A stretch of 64,000 bases of DNA from Acanthococcus lagerstroemiae (lineage: Eukaryota; Arthropoda; Insecta; Hemiptera; Eriococcidae). Below are positions 22,741 through 33,814 of the stretch, piece by piece (the stretch's first letter is position 1; every line of letters begins with the position of its first letter). The stretch spans positions 72,236,914 through 72,300,913 of the forward strand of contig CM063109.1 of NCBI GenBank assembly GCA_031841125.1. Reading direction: 5' to 3'. The translations under genes were made by a program, and so were the position numbers. The notes under the pieces were generated by a model, which did not search any database, had not been told where the DNA came from, and worked only from the letters and a program-made list of their open reading frames with translations.

Positions 22741-24060
22741 GTGCAGGAAAAGTGTTGCTGTGTACAACCAGAGTCATGGAAGTGTGTGCGTGCACACAGA
22801 CACACTAACATTTACCAGTATCAGCATACCAGTCTTCCTACCGCCCCACCAAAGCAGACCAGTAAGTCAATCAGTGGTTATTACCCCCCCCCCCCGAACC
22901 ATTTCGGAACCTTTGCCTACACTAGGCATAGCGTAACGATTTTCTGCTTTACCTACCCTCGTGCTACCGTTCAAAGCACGCAGAACGCCACGCGCAAAAG
23001 GGAAACCGAAAGAAAACCAAAAGCGCCTCCACACCAAAGGCTACGAAGTGCCGGCGATACCGCATCGAATTAGCATGACAACAGTGGAACAAATTGAAGC
23101 CCTGCTCAACAAAGCGTTCGACACCAAGCTGTCAGATCAAAGGATGGCGATTGTTCAAGATCTTGGAGGTGACATGGCGAGACTAAGGGATCAAGTGAAA
23201 GAGCAAGGATACAAGGTGGACGAATTAGTGAACTACACTAGAAGGAACAATGCGGTCTTCTATGGCATACCAACGGAGCCAGGCGAAGAATCAATTCCAT
23301 TAGCGGTAAAGCTTGGTAAGGTAGTAGGCCTGGCAATGGAAGCAAGAGATATTGACGCTGCCCATAGACTATCAACGAGGAATGGGAAGATGCCACCGCC
23401 ATTTATAGTGCGGTATGTAAATCAGTGGAAGAAAGATGAGGTGCAAAATGCTTTTAAGAATAATAAACCAACAGCAGAGCATTTTGGCGGCAACAGAGAC
23501 ACAAAAATCTTTTGCAATGAACACCTGACACCACAGAACCAGGCAATCTTGGTCCATGCGAAGAAATTGAAGAACAACTACTATGTCTGAAGTAAAAATA
23601 GAGTGGTCCTGTGTCGGCGTAAGGAGGAAGGAGCGAGGGTGATGGAGTTGACGAGCAAGGATGATGTGGATGGCGTCTCGGATGGTACCTACAACATCCC
23701 CATGAGCAGGTTCGAGCGGTACGGGAGTAGTAAGCGAGACAGAGAGTCCTTGAACTCATCAGGGAGCTCAAGTAGCGAAGCAACCCAATTGGCGAAGAAA
23801 CCACCAACAACAAATCTGTTATCAAAACATGCAGCAGTGAAAGATGGAAAGGGTGGCAGTAGACAGGTGACCAGCAATTAACGGTACTCCCCTATTCGCA
23901 ACGAAAAAAACAGTAGGGAGAAGACGAAGAAAAATGGTAAGTATGCCCCAAGTTGGAAGGCAACCGCCAAGGGGTATGATGGCTGCAACGCCCCTATTTG
24001 CTCCCAAATGGCAAGAGTCAAGTAAGTTGTGACTCGACCTTACTGGCAATAGCAGGTAAG
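22741..24060 (+). mobile_element. LINE remnant carrying ORF1 only
   Basis: A non-LTR element represented by 5' leader-like sequence (C-run at 22887-22896), the ORF1 at 23075-23881 and a short downstream tail. No endonuclease or RT follows before unrelated DNA, so the copy lost its 3' two thirds or was cut off by rearrangement. Exact ends are not visible. Confidence 0.6.
23075..23881 (+). pseudogene. LINE ORF1 protein (FP25K-like domain), one nonsense codon
   Basis: ORF1 nucleic-acid-binding protein of a non-LTR element. MTTVEQIEALL is taken as the start because ORF1 coiled-coil-like sequence follows at once (residues about 1-50). The domain resembling the baculovirus FP25K family follows: YTRRNNAVFYGIP, DIDAAHRLS, PPFIVRYVN, KIFCNEHLTPQN and KKLKNNYYV. 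A TGA at 23588-23590 interrupts the frame. The same frame then continues SKNRVVLCRRKEEGARV to a TAA at 23881. Sister copies have Trp here (KYVWTK at 59.94 kb), so TGG to TGA is the likely change. The C-terminal part is Ser-rich and low-complexity. Confidence 0.8.
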
Positions 24061-24474
24061 AAAGGGAAGATTATTACTATTGTTATTATTTATTATTATT
24101 GATAATACTTATTGTGAATTTAATTTTCAACAGGAATGGGAGTATTGGGAATACCGCTGATTACGACATAACCAGTGCTGCTAGATTGAAAACGTTAAAG
24201 TTCCGCATTTTCTTCAACAAAAATCCGCGCCCGTCTTATCTGACCTTAAATACTCAACAAAACCAAGAAAATTGGAAAATTCAAGCAGACAACTACAAAA
24301 CACACTAAAATCACCAAAAAAATCACGAGACTTTTTAAAATGTGGAAAAAACACTAGACTTAATGTTATATCACTAGGGTTGGCAACGCTGGTCGACCAC
24401 TTGTTCATTTTTCTGTTCGCTGAGTGGTGAACGAGAGTTTCACACTTGTGGCTTGTGGCACGAACACTGCACTA
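24061..24474. other. no gene recognised
   Basis: AT-rich; starts with TTATTATT-type simple sequence near 24070-24100. Confidence 0.4.
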
Positions 24475-24561
24475 AAGCTGGGTGCACATTACGCTAACGT
24501 TTTGTGTTAACACGTCGTATGACGTGTTAACACGAAAAGTCAGCGTAATGTGCATCTAGTT
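24475..24561. mobile_element. near-perfect 72-bp hairpin element
   Basis: Arms of 34 bases at 24483-24516 and 24521-24554 pair with three mismatches around a four-base loop, GTAT. The left arm begins TGCACATTACGCT. Flanks CTGGG and CTAGT are not clear target duplications. A transcript would fold like a microRNA precursor, but no evidence of expression exists here. Confidence 0.65.
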
Positions 24562-24675
24562 TAACACACACAAATATGTATTCATTCCGTTCGTTCGTTC
24601 GTAAGACCTCAGCGTGTACAGATCAACGCGAAGGAAAGGAGTTCATTTCCGTTTGTTCGGCACCTATACTTACTA
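24562..24675. other. short unassigned spacer
   Basis: Contains a TTCG repeat (CGTTCGTTCGTTCG near 24589). Its GTTTGTTCGGCACC end is faintly mirrored by GGGCGCCGAACGAACAAACG near 20325. Confidence 0.3.
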
Positions 24676-25810
24676 TAGGTCCAAAGTTTAATTAGCGTCT
24701 CAGTTCCCAATCCAAATTCGTCTTTGCGTGATGCGTCCTGTTACATCGAGCAGCCTGTGCTGAAAAATGGAGTACTAAATTCCAGTTGGAAGCCAGGTCA
24801 ACCAACCAAAAAATGTGACAGGAGTCCGGTTGGAGTTACTACTGAACGCAGTCGTAGAGGGGTGCCACCAGACCAAATAAAGACAAGAGCAGGTGACCTA
24901 ACTCGAGTCAGATGAGCGCTACTGTCAACTGGGATGAAGGGAAATGAGTTACATACTACTTGCGTATCGGCAGTGAGCGGGTTACGTATGGTACTGTACC
25001 CCAAGTACCTTCACGACCGAGTACAGTCTTCGTTGCCAAATCATCACGCCCAACCGGTTATCAAAAATTCGGGTGATTTTGGTATGAAGGCCACATGGCG
25101 ACAAGCGTGGTTACAATAGGAAACAGCCGAGTCTAGGGTGAGACTGGGGAAGCGCACCGGTCAGTCTCAAATACACTAGGGGATCCGTTAGACCCATTAC
25201 CGGGGATCATCTGTGAGGCGAACTGCGCAACCCAGATACGACAGCCGTCATGACAATATGCAATGATAGTTCCGCTTCAAATGCTTCCTCAACGATGGAA
25301 ACCATTAAGGCGTGTGAACTAAGACAGCGAATAAAATGGGACAACAAAACGAACGCGTATATTATACGCTACGACTACGAACTCACTTCGGGAGACACTG
25401 CTACAGAAGGCGAATTCACGAAAAATTTAAGCAAAATTACCTGGAACTCTCAATGATCAAACAGAGAGTAGCAGGAAAGAAACGAGCTATAAAAGAGAAC
25501 TAAGTACAATATAGCGCCATCTCAGCTGGGTAGACTGAATCAGGAAGTAAAAAGCAAAATCGGAATTGCGGAAATTGAAGAGCAAACAGTGGACAAACTG
25601 AATAATAAAGGCGAAGATGAAACGGAATCTTCAAAACAGCAGAAACCAGAAAGCCGAATCCAGCAAACCATGAAAGCGAGCAAGATAATCAAGTATATAT
25701 AGAAGACAGGGAAAATGAAATGACGTAAAAACACCACGAAGAATTTTTTGAAACAATAATTTAGAAGTCTGGAGGAATCGCGACTGAGAACTAGAGTCCG
25801 AATACCCAAA
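24676..25810 (+). mobile_element. 5' part of another non-LTR retrotransposon
   Basis: A leader of several hundred bases is followed by a broken frame. The recognisable part (25250-25456) reads KACELRQRIKWDNKTNAYII and RYDYELTSGD. After frameshifts, KSKIGIAEIEEQTVDKLNNK and a Glu-rich region follow to about 25680. I recall the RIKWD...YIIRxYYELT pattern from N-terminal ORF segments of arthropod non-LTR elements, but I cannot name the clade. The sequence gives way to the next LINE around 25810. No RT or endonuclease is attached. Confidence 0.5.
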
Positions 25811-26306
25811 ATTTAGGTTCGTACAGCCACAGCAAACGTACGCTTTTTGTGCACGTCCCAAAGTTTTCGTTGTTTGAAAAGCTGTTGCGACAATTTCCAA
25901 GTTGGAACTTACATATTCCGAAAGCTCGCGTCACTGCCTATCCCCTACCCTTCCAGTGCTAGTGTTGTGCCGCCCGTAAGGCCGCTATGGCCGCTTTTCG
26001 TTGGTTTGCGCCACGTTCGTGCCTGTCGCATCGTACCAGTTGAACCAGCAGCAAGTGGCCCAGGAGAAAGGTAGGACGAAGCAGGTGACGAGAAAGACGC
26101 GCTCCGCCACCCGCACCACGTTAAAGCGAAACCCAACGACCAAGTTGGCAATCACCGCACGCATCAACAACTGCGCAACTACCAGCCAGCAGTGGAAAAT
26201 TCAACGCTCTACATCGGCGTGCCGAGTAAGTCTACATTCACCAGTTTAGACCAGGTTTCTCGCTATTAATCTTCCCGCTCAAATCCGCTACATTGGTGCT
26301 ATTTGC

Positions 26307-27050
26307 TTGCATCGCCTGAAAATGGAAGGCAAGCTTGACGAAATACTCAACAAGGTATCCAAGCTAAAAGAGGAGTTAAGGCAAGACATCGACCAATTAA
26401 AAGTGACGAGTAAACGACATCAACGACAAAATGGGTCCATTAAACTCAAAAGGAGAACGCCTAGAGACAACCTGCCAAACTTTCAAAGAAGAAATAAACC
26501 AAATTCAGTCCGATATCAAAGAGGAGAGCATTGACCTGAGAATTCGGGTAGAGCGTTTGGAACAGTACAGTAGACGTGATAACATCATTATAACCGGCGT
26601 TCCAAAAATGAAGAACGAAGTGGTGAAAGAGTTAGTCAAGAGCCTGGGTGCGAGATTGGAGGTACCAGTCAAGGACACTGATATCGTGGCTGCACATCGC
26701 CTCCCAGCACGCACATCTGAACAAGCAGTGGCACCGCCAATAGTTCTAAAATTTATGAGTCGAGAAGCAAAAACGGATATGATAAAAGTGGCCCACGTTT
26801 AAGAAACTGGACGGGAGCGCTTTAAACTAGCTTTAAACTACAGCCCAGCTTTGCCCATCTACTGCGATGAGCATTTAACAAAATATACTCAAAGACTTCT
26901 CATGAGAGCTAAGCAGCTACATAGAGAAGGCCACATCAAATACGCCTGGGTTCGCGAAGGCGTTGTAAAAATAAGAGCGACGGACGACAGCCCCATATAT
27001 AGTAAAAATAGAGCACCCGTCACAACTGGAAGTCACGCCGGATCCCGATG
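26307..27050 (+). pseudogene. LINE ORF1 (FP25K-like domain), frameshifted
   Basis: Starts MHRLKMEGKLDEILNKVSK, a coiled-coil-like N-terminus. A frameshift near 26400-26430 leads into EINQIQSDIKEE, VERLEQYSRRDNIIITGVP, DTDIVAAHRLPAR and PPIVLKFMSREAK. A TAA at 26800-26802 interrupts. The same frame then resumes with LPIYCDEHLTKYTQRLLM and IKYAWVREGVVKIR. This is the same domain order as the ORF1 at 23075. A Pro/Asn/Gln-rich linker frame follows at 27089-27370. Confidence 0.8.
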
Positions 27051-27590
27051 AGGAGATCGATCAAGACACCGACGGAGGAAGGAATCAGATGACAGCCGAG
27101 CCAACCGACAATCTGAGGAACCCTGGCACAAGACCAATCAATGGAGAGGGCAACAATAAGCCAACACACGTTGCGACTAACGTCGGATCCTCCAACGGTA
27201 CATATAACAGAGGAACAGCAGACCAGAGAAGTCCGTATACAGAAGCATACGCACGCCCACTAATGCGGCAGCAAAAAAAGGCGACCCGAAGTCAAGAAAA
27301 CCAAGGACCTGGGAAGTCAGTCCAATCAAAATTGAAGTTTACTCCAAATCCAAGGGTGCCAAAGAACTGAAACGCGCATAACTCAACCTCAAGCCCAGGT
27401 AAGTCCAGTCAGCTAGGGCTTGACAGACCAACCCCCTTTTTACAACATACCCAAGAAATTTCAATTTCACTTTCAACTTCAGATGAACCATCAATCAAAA
27501 AGTCCAACATAAAAAGAATCTTTTCAAACTCTGACGCTCTTGAACCACAAAAAAATTCAATAAACAACTAAGAGAACAATATAAAAAAAA

Positions 27591-27983
27591 ATGAAAAAGT
27601 CTCGGTCCACTCTAACAATCCAACAAACACTTACAACCTCAATATCCTACCGCAAACACAAAAAAAAAAAAAACAACCAAAAAAACAAGTCAATCTACTC
27701 CGTACAGATAGCCTCATTCAATGTAAAGTCATTGTCCAAAAGAGAAGATCTCAACGAGCTAGAGCAAGCCCTCGAGAGCTCAAATCTGGACATAATTGGT
27801 TTAGCAGAAGTGAGGATAGCTGGCGAAGCAATAATAAAAACAAGAAATGGGAACTTATTTTGTTACATAGGGACTACAGGAGGGCAGCGAGGAGTGGGAT
27901 TCATCATAAAGGAAAAGTTAAGCGGAAAACTGGAGGAGTTCCGAGGAATTACAGATAGGCATGCAGTAGCAGTGTTCAATTAG
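27591..27983 (+). pseudogene. LINE ORF2, N-terminal endonuclease fragment
   Basis: The start of an APE-type endonuclease: IASFNVKSLSKREDLNELEQ with the metal-binding Asn, DIIGLAEVR with the catalytic Glu, and GGQRGVGFIIKEKL. The frame stops just after DRHAVAVFN. The rest of the endonuclease (DWN and SDH motifs) is missing, so this part is inactive. Confidence 0.8.
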
Positions 27984-28254
27984 TAGCCTTTTTCTAATTA
28001 TGGTGCAGAATTAGATTCAGCCTAAAATCTTCTCGAGACTCATGCGAATTACGAGTACATAACGTAATCTGAAAATTTCTACTTCTAAGCTATACTAGTT
28101 TAAGCGTCGATTTCAAAAATACGAACAACAGCAATTTCATAAGGGTAAGGAAAATTCTTAAAATATTTCGCAAAAAAATGGAAATTTTGGTAGTTTTGGA
28201 TGTAATTTGGAGCTGAGGTATCCGGATATTTTCCCAAAAAAAGGGGTGTTCAGA

Positions 28255-29100
28255 GATTTAAAATTGGAAACTATGGGATAAAAATAGCTGGGAAATCGCA
28301 CAAGCACTTGAGGTTTGCGGACGATATTGTGCTAAAAAGTGAACGAGAGGAAGACATTCAAGAAATGCTGGATGAACTGGTCGAAGCAAACGCAAGGGCA
28401 GGTCCGGAAATATATGTGGCGAAAACGAAATATAGGAGTAATACGGGGGAATGTTTACTGGCAATCTCGAAACAAGGAAGCTTCACATAATATTTAGGGC
28501 AAATCATCTCTTTCAATAAGAAGGCTAGGAGAGACAGGACCTGGATGGGTTACTCGGCCCTTCGACTCATTTTTTGTAAAGGGAAGCTCAGCGTACCTAG
28601 TACCTATATTCAAAAGTGATAATGCTGGAGTCCTGTGTCCTTCCCATCCTGCTGCACGGGGCCCAAACGTGGATCTTGTCAGTAGCCAAGACTAGAAAGC
28701 TGACATTCACGCAAACCAGTAGATATGTTCAGGAACATTCTAAAAGTAAGACTGGATGACAAAATTAAAATAAAAACCATCCGACAGAGAGATAGAACGA
28801 AGGATATCCTATATCTAGTTAAGAGGTTGAAAATAAATTATGCAGGGCACGTTGCCAAAAGCGCAGATGATACCTGGAGTCAGAGGATCCAAATTGGTCG
28901 CGTATGACAGAGAAAGAGGGAGAGGTAGGCCAGCACCAAGATGGAGGCAGGAGATTGAGAACAGGATGGGGATACCACGGGACTGAACAGCCCAAAATAG
29001 GACAACCCTGGGAAAATATTGGGGAGGCCTTTGCCCGCGGGGGGGGGCTGGTATCTAAACAGGAGAGAGTTCGGAACTCCAATAGCGAGGAGACAGGAGT
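28255..29100 (+). pseudogene. LINE ORF2, RT end and C-terminal domain
   Basis: Resumes inside the RT palm with YGIKIAGKSHKHLRFADDIV, carrying the catalytic FADD at about 28318-28329. It then reads EDIQEMLDELVEANARAG, YLGQIISFNKK after a stop, a broken part with SCVLPILLHGAQTW, then RLKINYAGHVAKSADDTW and a Trp/Arg-rich end. Several stops and frameshifts occur. The FADD motif is intact but useless without the fingers region. Confidence 0.75.
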
Positions 29101-29334
29101 TTTTCACATGAGCAAGCGTAGCTGGCATGCAGACAAAAGAAAACATTGTATTCAGGCATAGCTTGAGGTAAATCTGTATCATACTACAGAAAGTGTAATT
29201 CAGAATCACAATTGGTAGCATTTCAAACTATACATAACACTGTTTGGTACCAATAAGGGCTTTTTGAACTTGAATTTGACAAGTCCATAAGTAAATAAAA
29301 TAAAATACAGAAAAAAAGAAACAAACAAATTTCA

Positions 29335-30216
29335 ACATGAAAGTCGGTTTAATACCTAAAAATGGGCCTGCTTGCGTCATACGAAAAGCAGACCCTTAGA
29401 AGAAAAAAGTGACTGGTCTCGAAAAATCAAACAAAATATAAAAACAGAGGGTTTTCACGTCGCTAATTTCGATTAGGTATCCCATCCGATTGCAGAGTAA
29501 CCTCGATTTGAGCTTTCAAAATTTAAATTTCATACTCTCGCGGAGAGGGTGAGTGGGAGGGTCTCAAAGTTGCTAAAGCCAAGCATTCCAGAAGATCTTA
29601 AAGCCCGACAGTCCCCGGTTCCCAAACTGCAAGTTTTTTAAACCTCTGGTCCGAACTGGAACCAAATATGATTAAACATTCGAAAGCAGTAACCCAGATC
29701 ACTATTTTTTCGGTAATTTATAATTTTCTAATCTAAAAGTCAGTCAGTTCTGTTCATCATTTCAAGCTTGAAATTTGAATTCCGGAACCCGAATTCCAAA
29801 TTCTGACGCAATACATGTAAACAGCGACTAAAGAAGCTTCTAATTTCTAATTTAAAATTCAAGTTAGAGTAACAGCCTAGCCCCTTGCCCTTTACTGCCT
29901 TTGAGAGAGTATCATATCATAATCGTCCTAATCGAACTTGTTGGATGTTATCGTTACATACTTGATAATTTCGATCTTCATCTCGTATTTTAACCGGTTG
30001 AAAAATTTACTTTTTCGGCTTACGAAAAAATATTAATTTTACACAAGTGTAGGAAAACGAAACTCCACGATTGAATATTGTAAAAATAATGGGAATCGGG
30101 GTTGTAATTACGCACGCGTATGAAGATAATGAAACGGAAATTTTCAGGGAAACGAGAAAAAATTAATTCAAAATTTGAATCAAGAAACACAAAGAATAGC
30201 TGTATGGAACAGAGGC
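29335..30216. other. no gene recognised
   Basis: AT-rich; no motif, repeat or RNA gene recognised. Confidence 0.4.
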
Positions 30217-30225
30217 TACCAAATA

Positions 30226-30454
30226 TTCTTCTTTTTCATTTTGCTCTCAACCAGAGTCCTGGAATCCACCCTTTCAAGCATTACCTCAGAGACGTCGGGG
30301 AGACTGTTAGGGCTGTCTTAGCATGCTTCTCTAATACTTGCCGAAAAACCGGCCTTGGTCGAAATTTAGCGAGTTTCAACGTGGGTTCGAACCCGGGACC
30401 TCCGGATTCCGAGACCAGCGCGCTATCCACTCGGCCAACCAGACCTCCATAGGT
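30226..30454 (-). mobile_element. tRNA-derived SINE, copy A
   Basis: On the minus strand the 5' end carries pol III signals: box A TGGCCGAGTGG and, 44 bases on, box B GGTTCGAACCC, inside a tRNA-like stretch from about 30449 to 30380. A body follows with AGGCCGGTTTTTCGG, GCTAAGACAGCCCTAA, GTCTCTGAGGTAATGCTTGA and TTCCAGGACTC. TACCAAATA stands at both ends (30217-30225 and 30455-30463) as a likely target-site duplication. The body matches the SINE at 47931 although the tRNA-like head differs. It encodes no protein and would depend on a LINE for movement. Confidence 0.85.
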
Positions 30455-30463
30455 TACCAAATA

Positions 30464-31423
30464 CCTATACCTATGAGTAATTCGTTAGTCAGTAGGTGTA
30501 AAGCTAGATAGATACTCGGTACTTTTGCTCACTGTACGAGTAAACGGGTGTATTACCTACTCGTGTTGTGTATGAATGTACGAGTATGTGCAATGTACGT
30601 TATCTTACGTGCTCGTACGTTACGTGCAAAGAGAAGAGGACGAGAAGGTGTGTGAAAACTCGTCCTTAAAACTTCATTTTGCTAATTCGGTATAGCTTTC
30701 CCAATTAGATTACCAGCTGCAGATTATCACATGCGATATCTTTCGACGTTATTCGAAATACTAATTTAATTAACGTGTTCCGTTGGGGGAAAATAAATTT
30801 TGTCACTCGTCGCAGTTCCCAGAATATTCGATTATATGCTATTTCGACGAAAGTTAATCGTTATTAATGCTCTTTTCTCCTTCCCTCGCCTAATTCGCAC
30901 ATCGCTCTCCGTAGTTCTGTCACATTAACTCAATGTCGGCGTGTTGGATAATTTTTCATCATACAACACGAAACGCAGTCGAATAAAACGACGAGGATCC
31001 TATCTGATAATATAGAACACAAAAAATAAATACGTACGCTAAGTAAGTATGTACGTGTAAATATGTATGTATGAGTATAATACTTCGCCACATGTGAAAT
31101 TATAATAGATACGTTATTAACAAATCTGACAAATTCACTGAATAGGTGCAAGCCAACGAGCGGCCGAATGTGGTGTGGTAGAAAAAAGCAAGAATGAAAT
31201 ATTTTGAAATTTCTACCACTGCGAACCTGCAGTGATAATGCGTGTTTTGTGCTTGGTTAACACGAAATATTCCAATATAAATATCAGAATTATCTCGATA
31301 ACAATGAATGTGTAGTAACTGATTTTACCGAGTAGTCTCTTTGCTGCCTGCTTGTTCACGTTTTTTACCGTAGATGTGGGTCTACAAAAAAGTGTACACA
31401 ATGTAGTAGATTTGTATCCAGCG
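30464..31423. other. no gene recognised
   Basis: AT-rich, with TACGTGCTCGTACGTTACG-type words near 30600 and 31030. No gene is supported. Confidence 0.4.
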
Positions 31424-32105
31424 ATGGTAGGTACATGTTCCAACAAAAAATGTGAAAGCACAGTCGCCTATGCAGCACCATTTAACCCTGAGCAAGAGAA
31501 GCGTCTGCTAGAGCTGATGCGATAGGCTGTGCAGGAGGAATTACAGAAGCAGCTGAGGTCGGTTACTATAATCAACTACCTATGGCACTTCAGGAAAACG
31601 AGACTTCAAAATTTGAACATAGGTAAAAGTTTACGGACTGAGGTAAACAACCTGCAGCAGAATACTCGGCGTAATAACGTTGTAATAGCAGGCGTACCAG
31701 CGACCAACAAGGAAGACGCGTATGAAGTGATTGCTAAATGTGGAGAAGTGGTTGGTATATCCATATCAACACAGGATGTGGACGTAGCGCACAGAATGCC
31801 ATCAAAGAGAGCTGATAACAGATCAGTACCAATCTTTGTCAAATTCACACGCCGAAGTCTGAAGCAGAAATTTATTGAGTGGTGGAGAAATAAAAAACCT
31901 ACAATAAAATCTCCAGGACGAATGGGGAATACTCCGGTGTACGTTAACGATCACTTAAATGCATTTACTGCCATATGCTGCTACATCATGCTCGGTCATT
32001 GCGGAAACAAAAAAAACTACTTCCGCGAATTGCGTGAAAAACATGTACGTTTACATCGCTAACCAAAAGGGGCTGTTCCTTAGACCCCCAAATGCGGACG
32101 GGTAG
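31424..32105 (+). pseudogene. LINE ORF1 (FP25K-like domain)
   Basis: Begins MVGTCSNKKCESTVAYAAP. A TAG at 31523-31525 interrupts, and the same frame continues to 32062. Recognisable parts are NTRRNNVVIAGVP, QDVDVAHRMPSKR, VPIFVKFTRRSLK and NTPVYVNDHLNA. A frameshift near 32045 leads to NMYVYIANQKGLFLRPP, the usual C-terminal strand. The sequence then passes without a gap into the BEL/Pao remnant at 32108. ORF2 is absent, so this is another ORF1-only fragment. Confidence 0.8.
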
Positions 32106-32107
32106 AC

Positions 32108-32399
32108 AGAAGAAGAGCCCAAGCGTGGGTGAGAGTTGTTGACTGGGCAGCTACAAACATGCACCCGGTCCAAGACTCTCAATCTTTGTATCAAACCAAG
32201 GTTGTCCCAAAACCAGTCAACCAACTTTATCCATTAGAAGTTCCTCTGGAAGAACCTGAGGACATAGAATCAAGCCCGCACAACAGTTCTTGTCCGAATA
32301 CGGCTGTCGATTGTGACCACCCAGTGTCCATCGACTCGTGCCAGTAGTTCAGTTCCAATATTAGCTATTAGTGCTATCGCACTTCTTCCGGTGGGGGAG
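32108..32399 (+). pseudogene. BEL/Pao-type pol C-terminus
   Basis: The last part of an LTR-retrotransposon polyprotein: RVVDWAATNMHPVQDSQSL and then PKPVNQLYPLEVPLEEP, ending at a TAG near 32347. The VxxLYPLEV pattern near the end of integrase is typical of the BEL/Pao group. It is followed by the purine-rich GGTGGGGGAG just before the LTR. Gag, protease, RT and most of the integrase are missing. The left edge meets LINE ORF1 sequence, implying deletion or recombination. Confidence 0.7.
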
Positions 32400-33440
32400 T
32401 GTCAAGAATTGTGAATTTTGGATTCGATTAAATCGAAAATCAGGTAATAATTATTATAAAATAATTAATGGTAATTAATCCATAATTAATTTCCTCGTCT
32501 TGGATGAGGCCACACTGGGGGCAATGAGTGGAGACGTGGCCACGCCATGTTTACAGCAGCCCCTATTGGACCACGTAAGGTTTACAGTGATCCCCGCCTC
32601 TTTTTCAAAGGTGATCTGAAATACTCGGGAGAAGTAAAGTTACCCGACACTTTGTTTTTCGCGTCTCGTATGGTACGTGGATTTGTGGACCGCGGATAGT
32701 TTCGTGCATTTCTACAGTGATTTCTAAACAATATTGTTGGTGTGGTAAGAACAGAAGAACCATTTCTCAGGTCAGATAGTTAGGTACTTATTTATTCGTT
32801 TATAAACCAACGTATTTATGTTACAGTTGCGTTCCATGAGTCTTCTGCCCTTCTTGGTTATGTTATTGAGGAAAGCGATCCTCCAAATTTGATAAATAAC
32901 TTCGCCAAATAATTTTGCCCTTTTTGTGGGCCCCTCGTAGAATAACTTCACCCTTTTCGTGGGCCCCTGGTAAGAGAATTTTGATAATGCTTGAACTGGC
33001 AGTTTTACCTTTAATGGTACCGTGTCCCGATGGACTCAATTGGCTTCTCACAGGAGAGTCAATGCTTGAGGCTTGTAGCTTTTCTAATTCTTCGTTTGAC
33101 CTTAGTGGTCCACTGTCTGCGATGGACTTATTGATTGCTCATAGAAGAGTTAATTTATTTACATGTAATTAAGTATCTGACATCTATGACTGATGGCAGT
33201 TTTATTTTGCCATCAGGAAAATGAAGAATCCCGAAGGCCGCTGGATGGACAAGCTCCCGAGCTAGAAGATTTTGTTTAGAAGATGGATTTATTTAATTGT
33301 TATGTTCGCTTAATAAATTCTGTTCATGAATTTTCTTGTCCTTACTTGTGGGCAATGATGAGAGTGACCTACTGAATTTTCCACTGCGCAATAATTCTTA
33401 AATTGGTTGGAATAATTTTTCCCTCGATGGGAGATTGTTA
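32400..33440 (+). mobile_element. probable LTR of the BEL/Pao element
   Basis: Starts TGTCAAGAATTGTG immediately after the polypurine tract, as LTRs do. It contains a short internal duplication (GTGGGCCCCT at about 32927 and 32961) and an AATAAA near 33312. The 3' end is uncertain: no clear CA end or target duplication was found, so 33440 is an estimate. No second LTR is in the window. Confidence 0.55.
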
Positions 33441-33814
33441 GAATATTAATATTTAATAATTAATAATTTACTCTGATCGTAATAATTATTCCACATCTTC
33501 GTGAAAGCAGTCGGTACCGACTTTTCGGCCTTAGCACTCGGATTATTCGGCTGAAATGTTTAAGGCCATTCACGTTTAAAAAAACGCTACTCTCGACAAG
33601 GAATAGTATTATAAAAATAGAAAATACCCGGCTATCAAAATTAGAGTTCGTATAAATTTGAAATCGACACATTCAAGGCGGAAACGTGTAAGACCGAAAC
33701 ATTTGTATAATACAACAGAAGTACGCGGCTATCAAAATTACATTTCGTATCAATTTTAAATCCCAAAAAAACATTGAGTACCTAAGTCGCCTCGCGCTTC
33801 TTATGCTGAACTTA
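33441..33814. repeat. direct repeats around CGGCTATCAAAATTA
   Basis: CGGCTATCAAAATTAGAG with TTCGTATAAATTTGAAATC (near 33631) and CGGCTATCAAAATTACAT with TTCGTATCAATTTTAAATC (near 33727) are diverged direct copies about 96 bases apart. The rest is AT-rich and unassigned. Confidence 0.5.

Larger units (their letters stand above)
25840..29330 (+). mobile_element. RTE-like LINE with internal deletion
   Basis: A full-length-like order of parts with the middle removed. Leader-like DNA (25.84-26.3 kb), ORF1 (26307-27050), a linker, the ORF2 endonuclease start (27591-27981), unrelated DNA (27982-28250), then the RT end and C-terminal domain (28255-29100) and a 3' tail with AATAAGGGCTTTTTG near 29250. 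Most of the endonuclease and the first RT motifs are absent. The 5' boundary is approximate. Confidence 0.75.
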
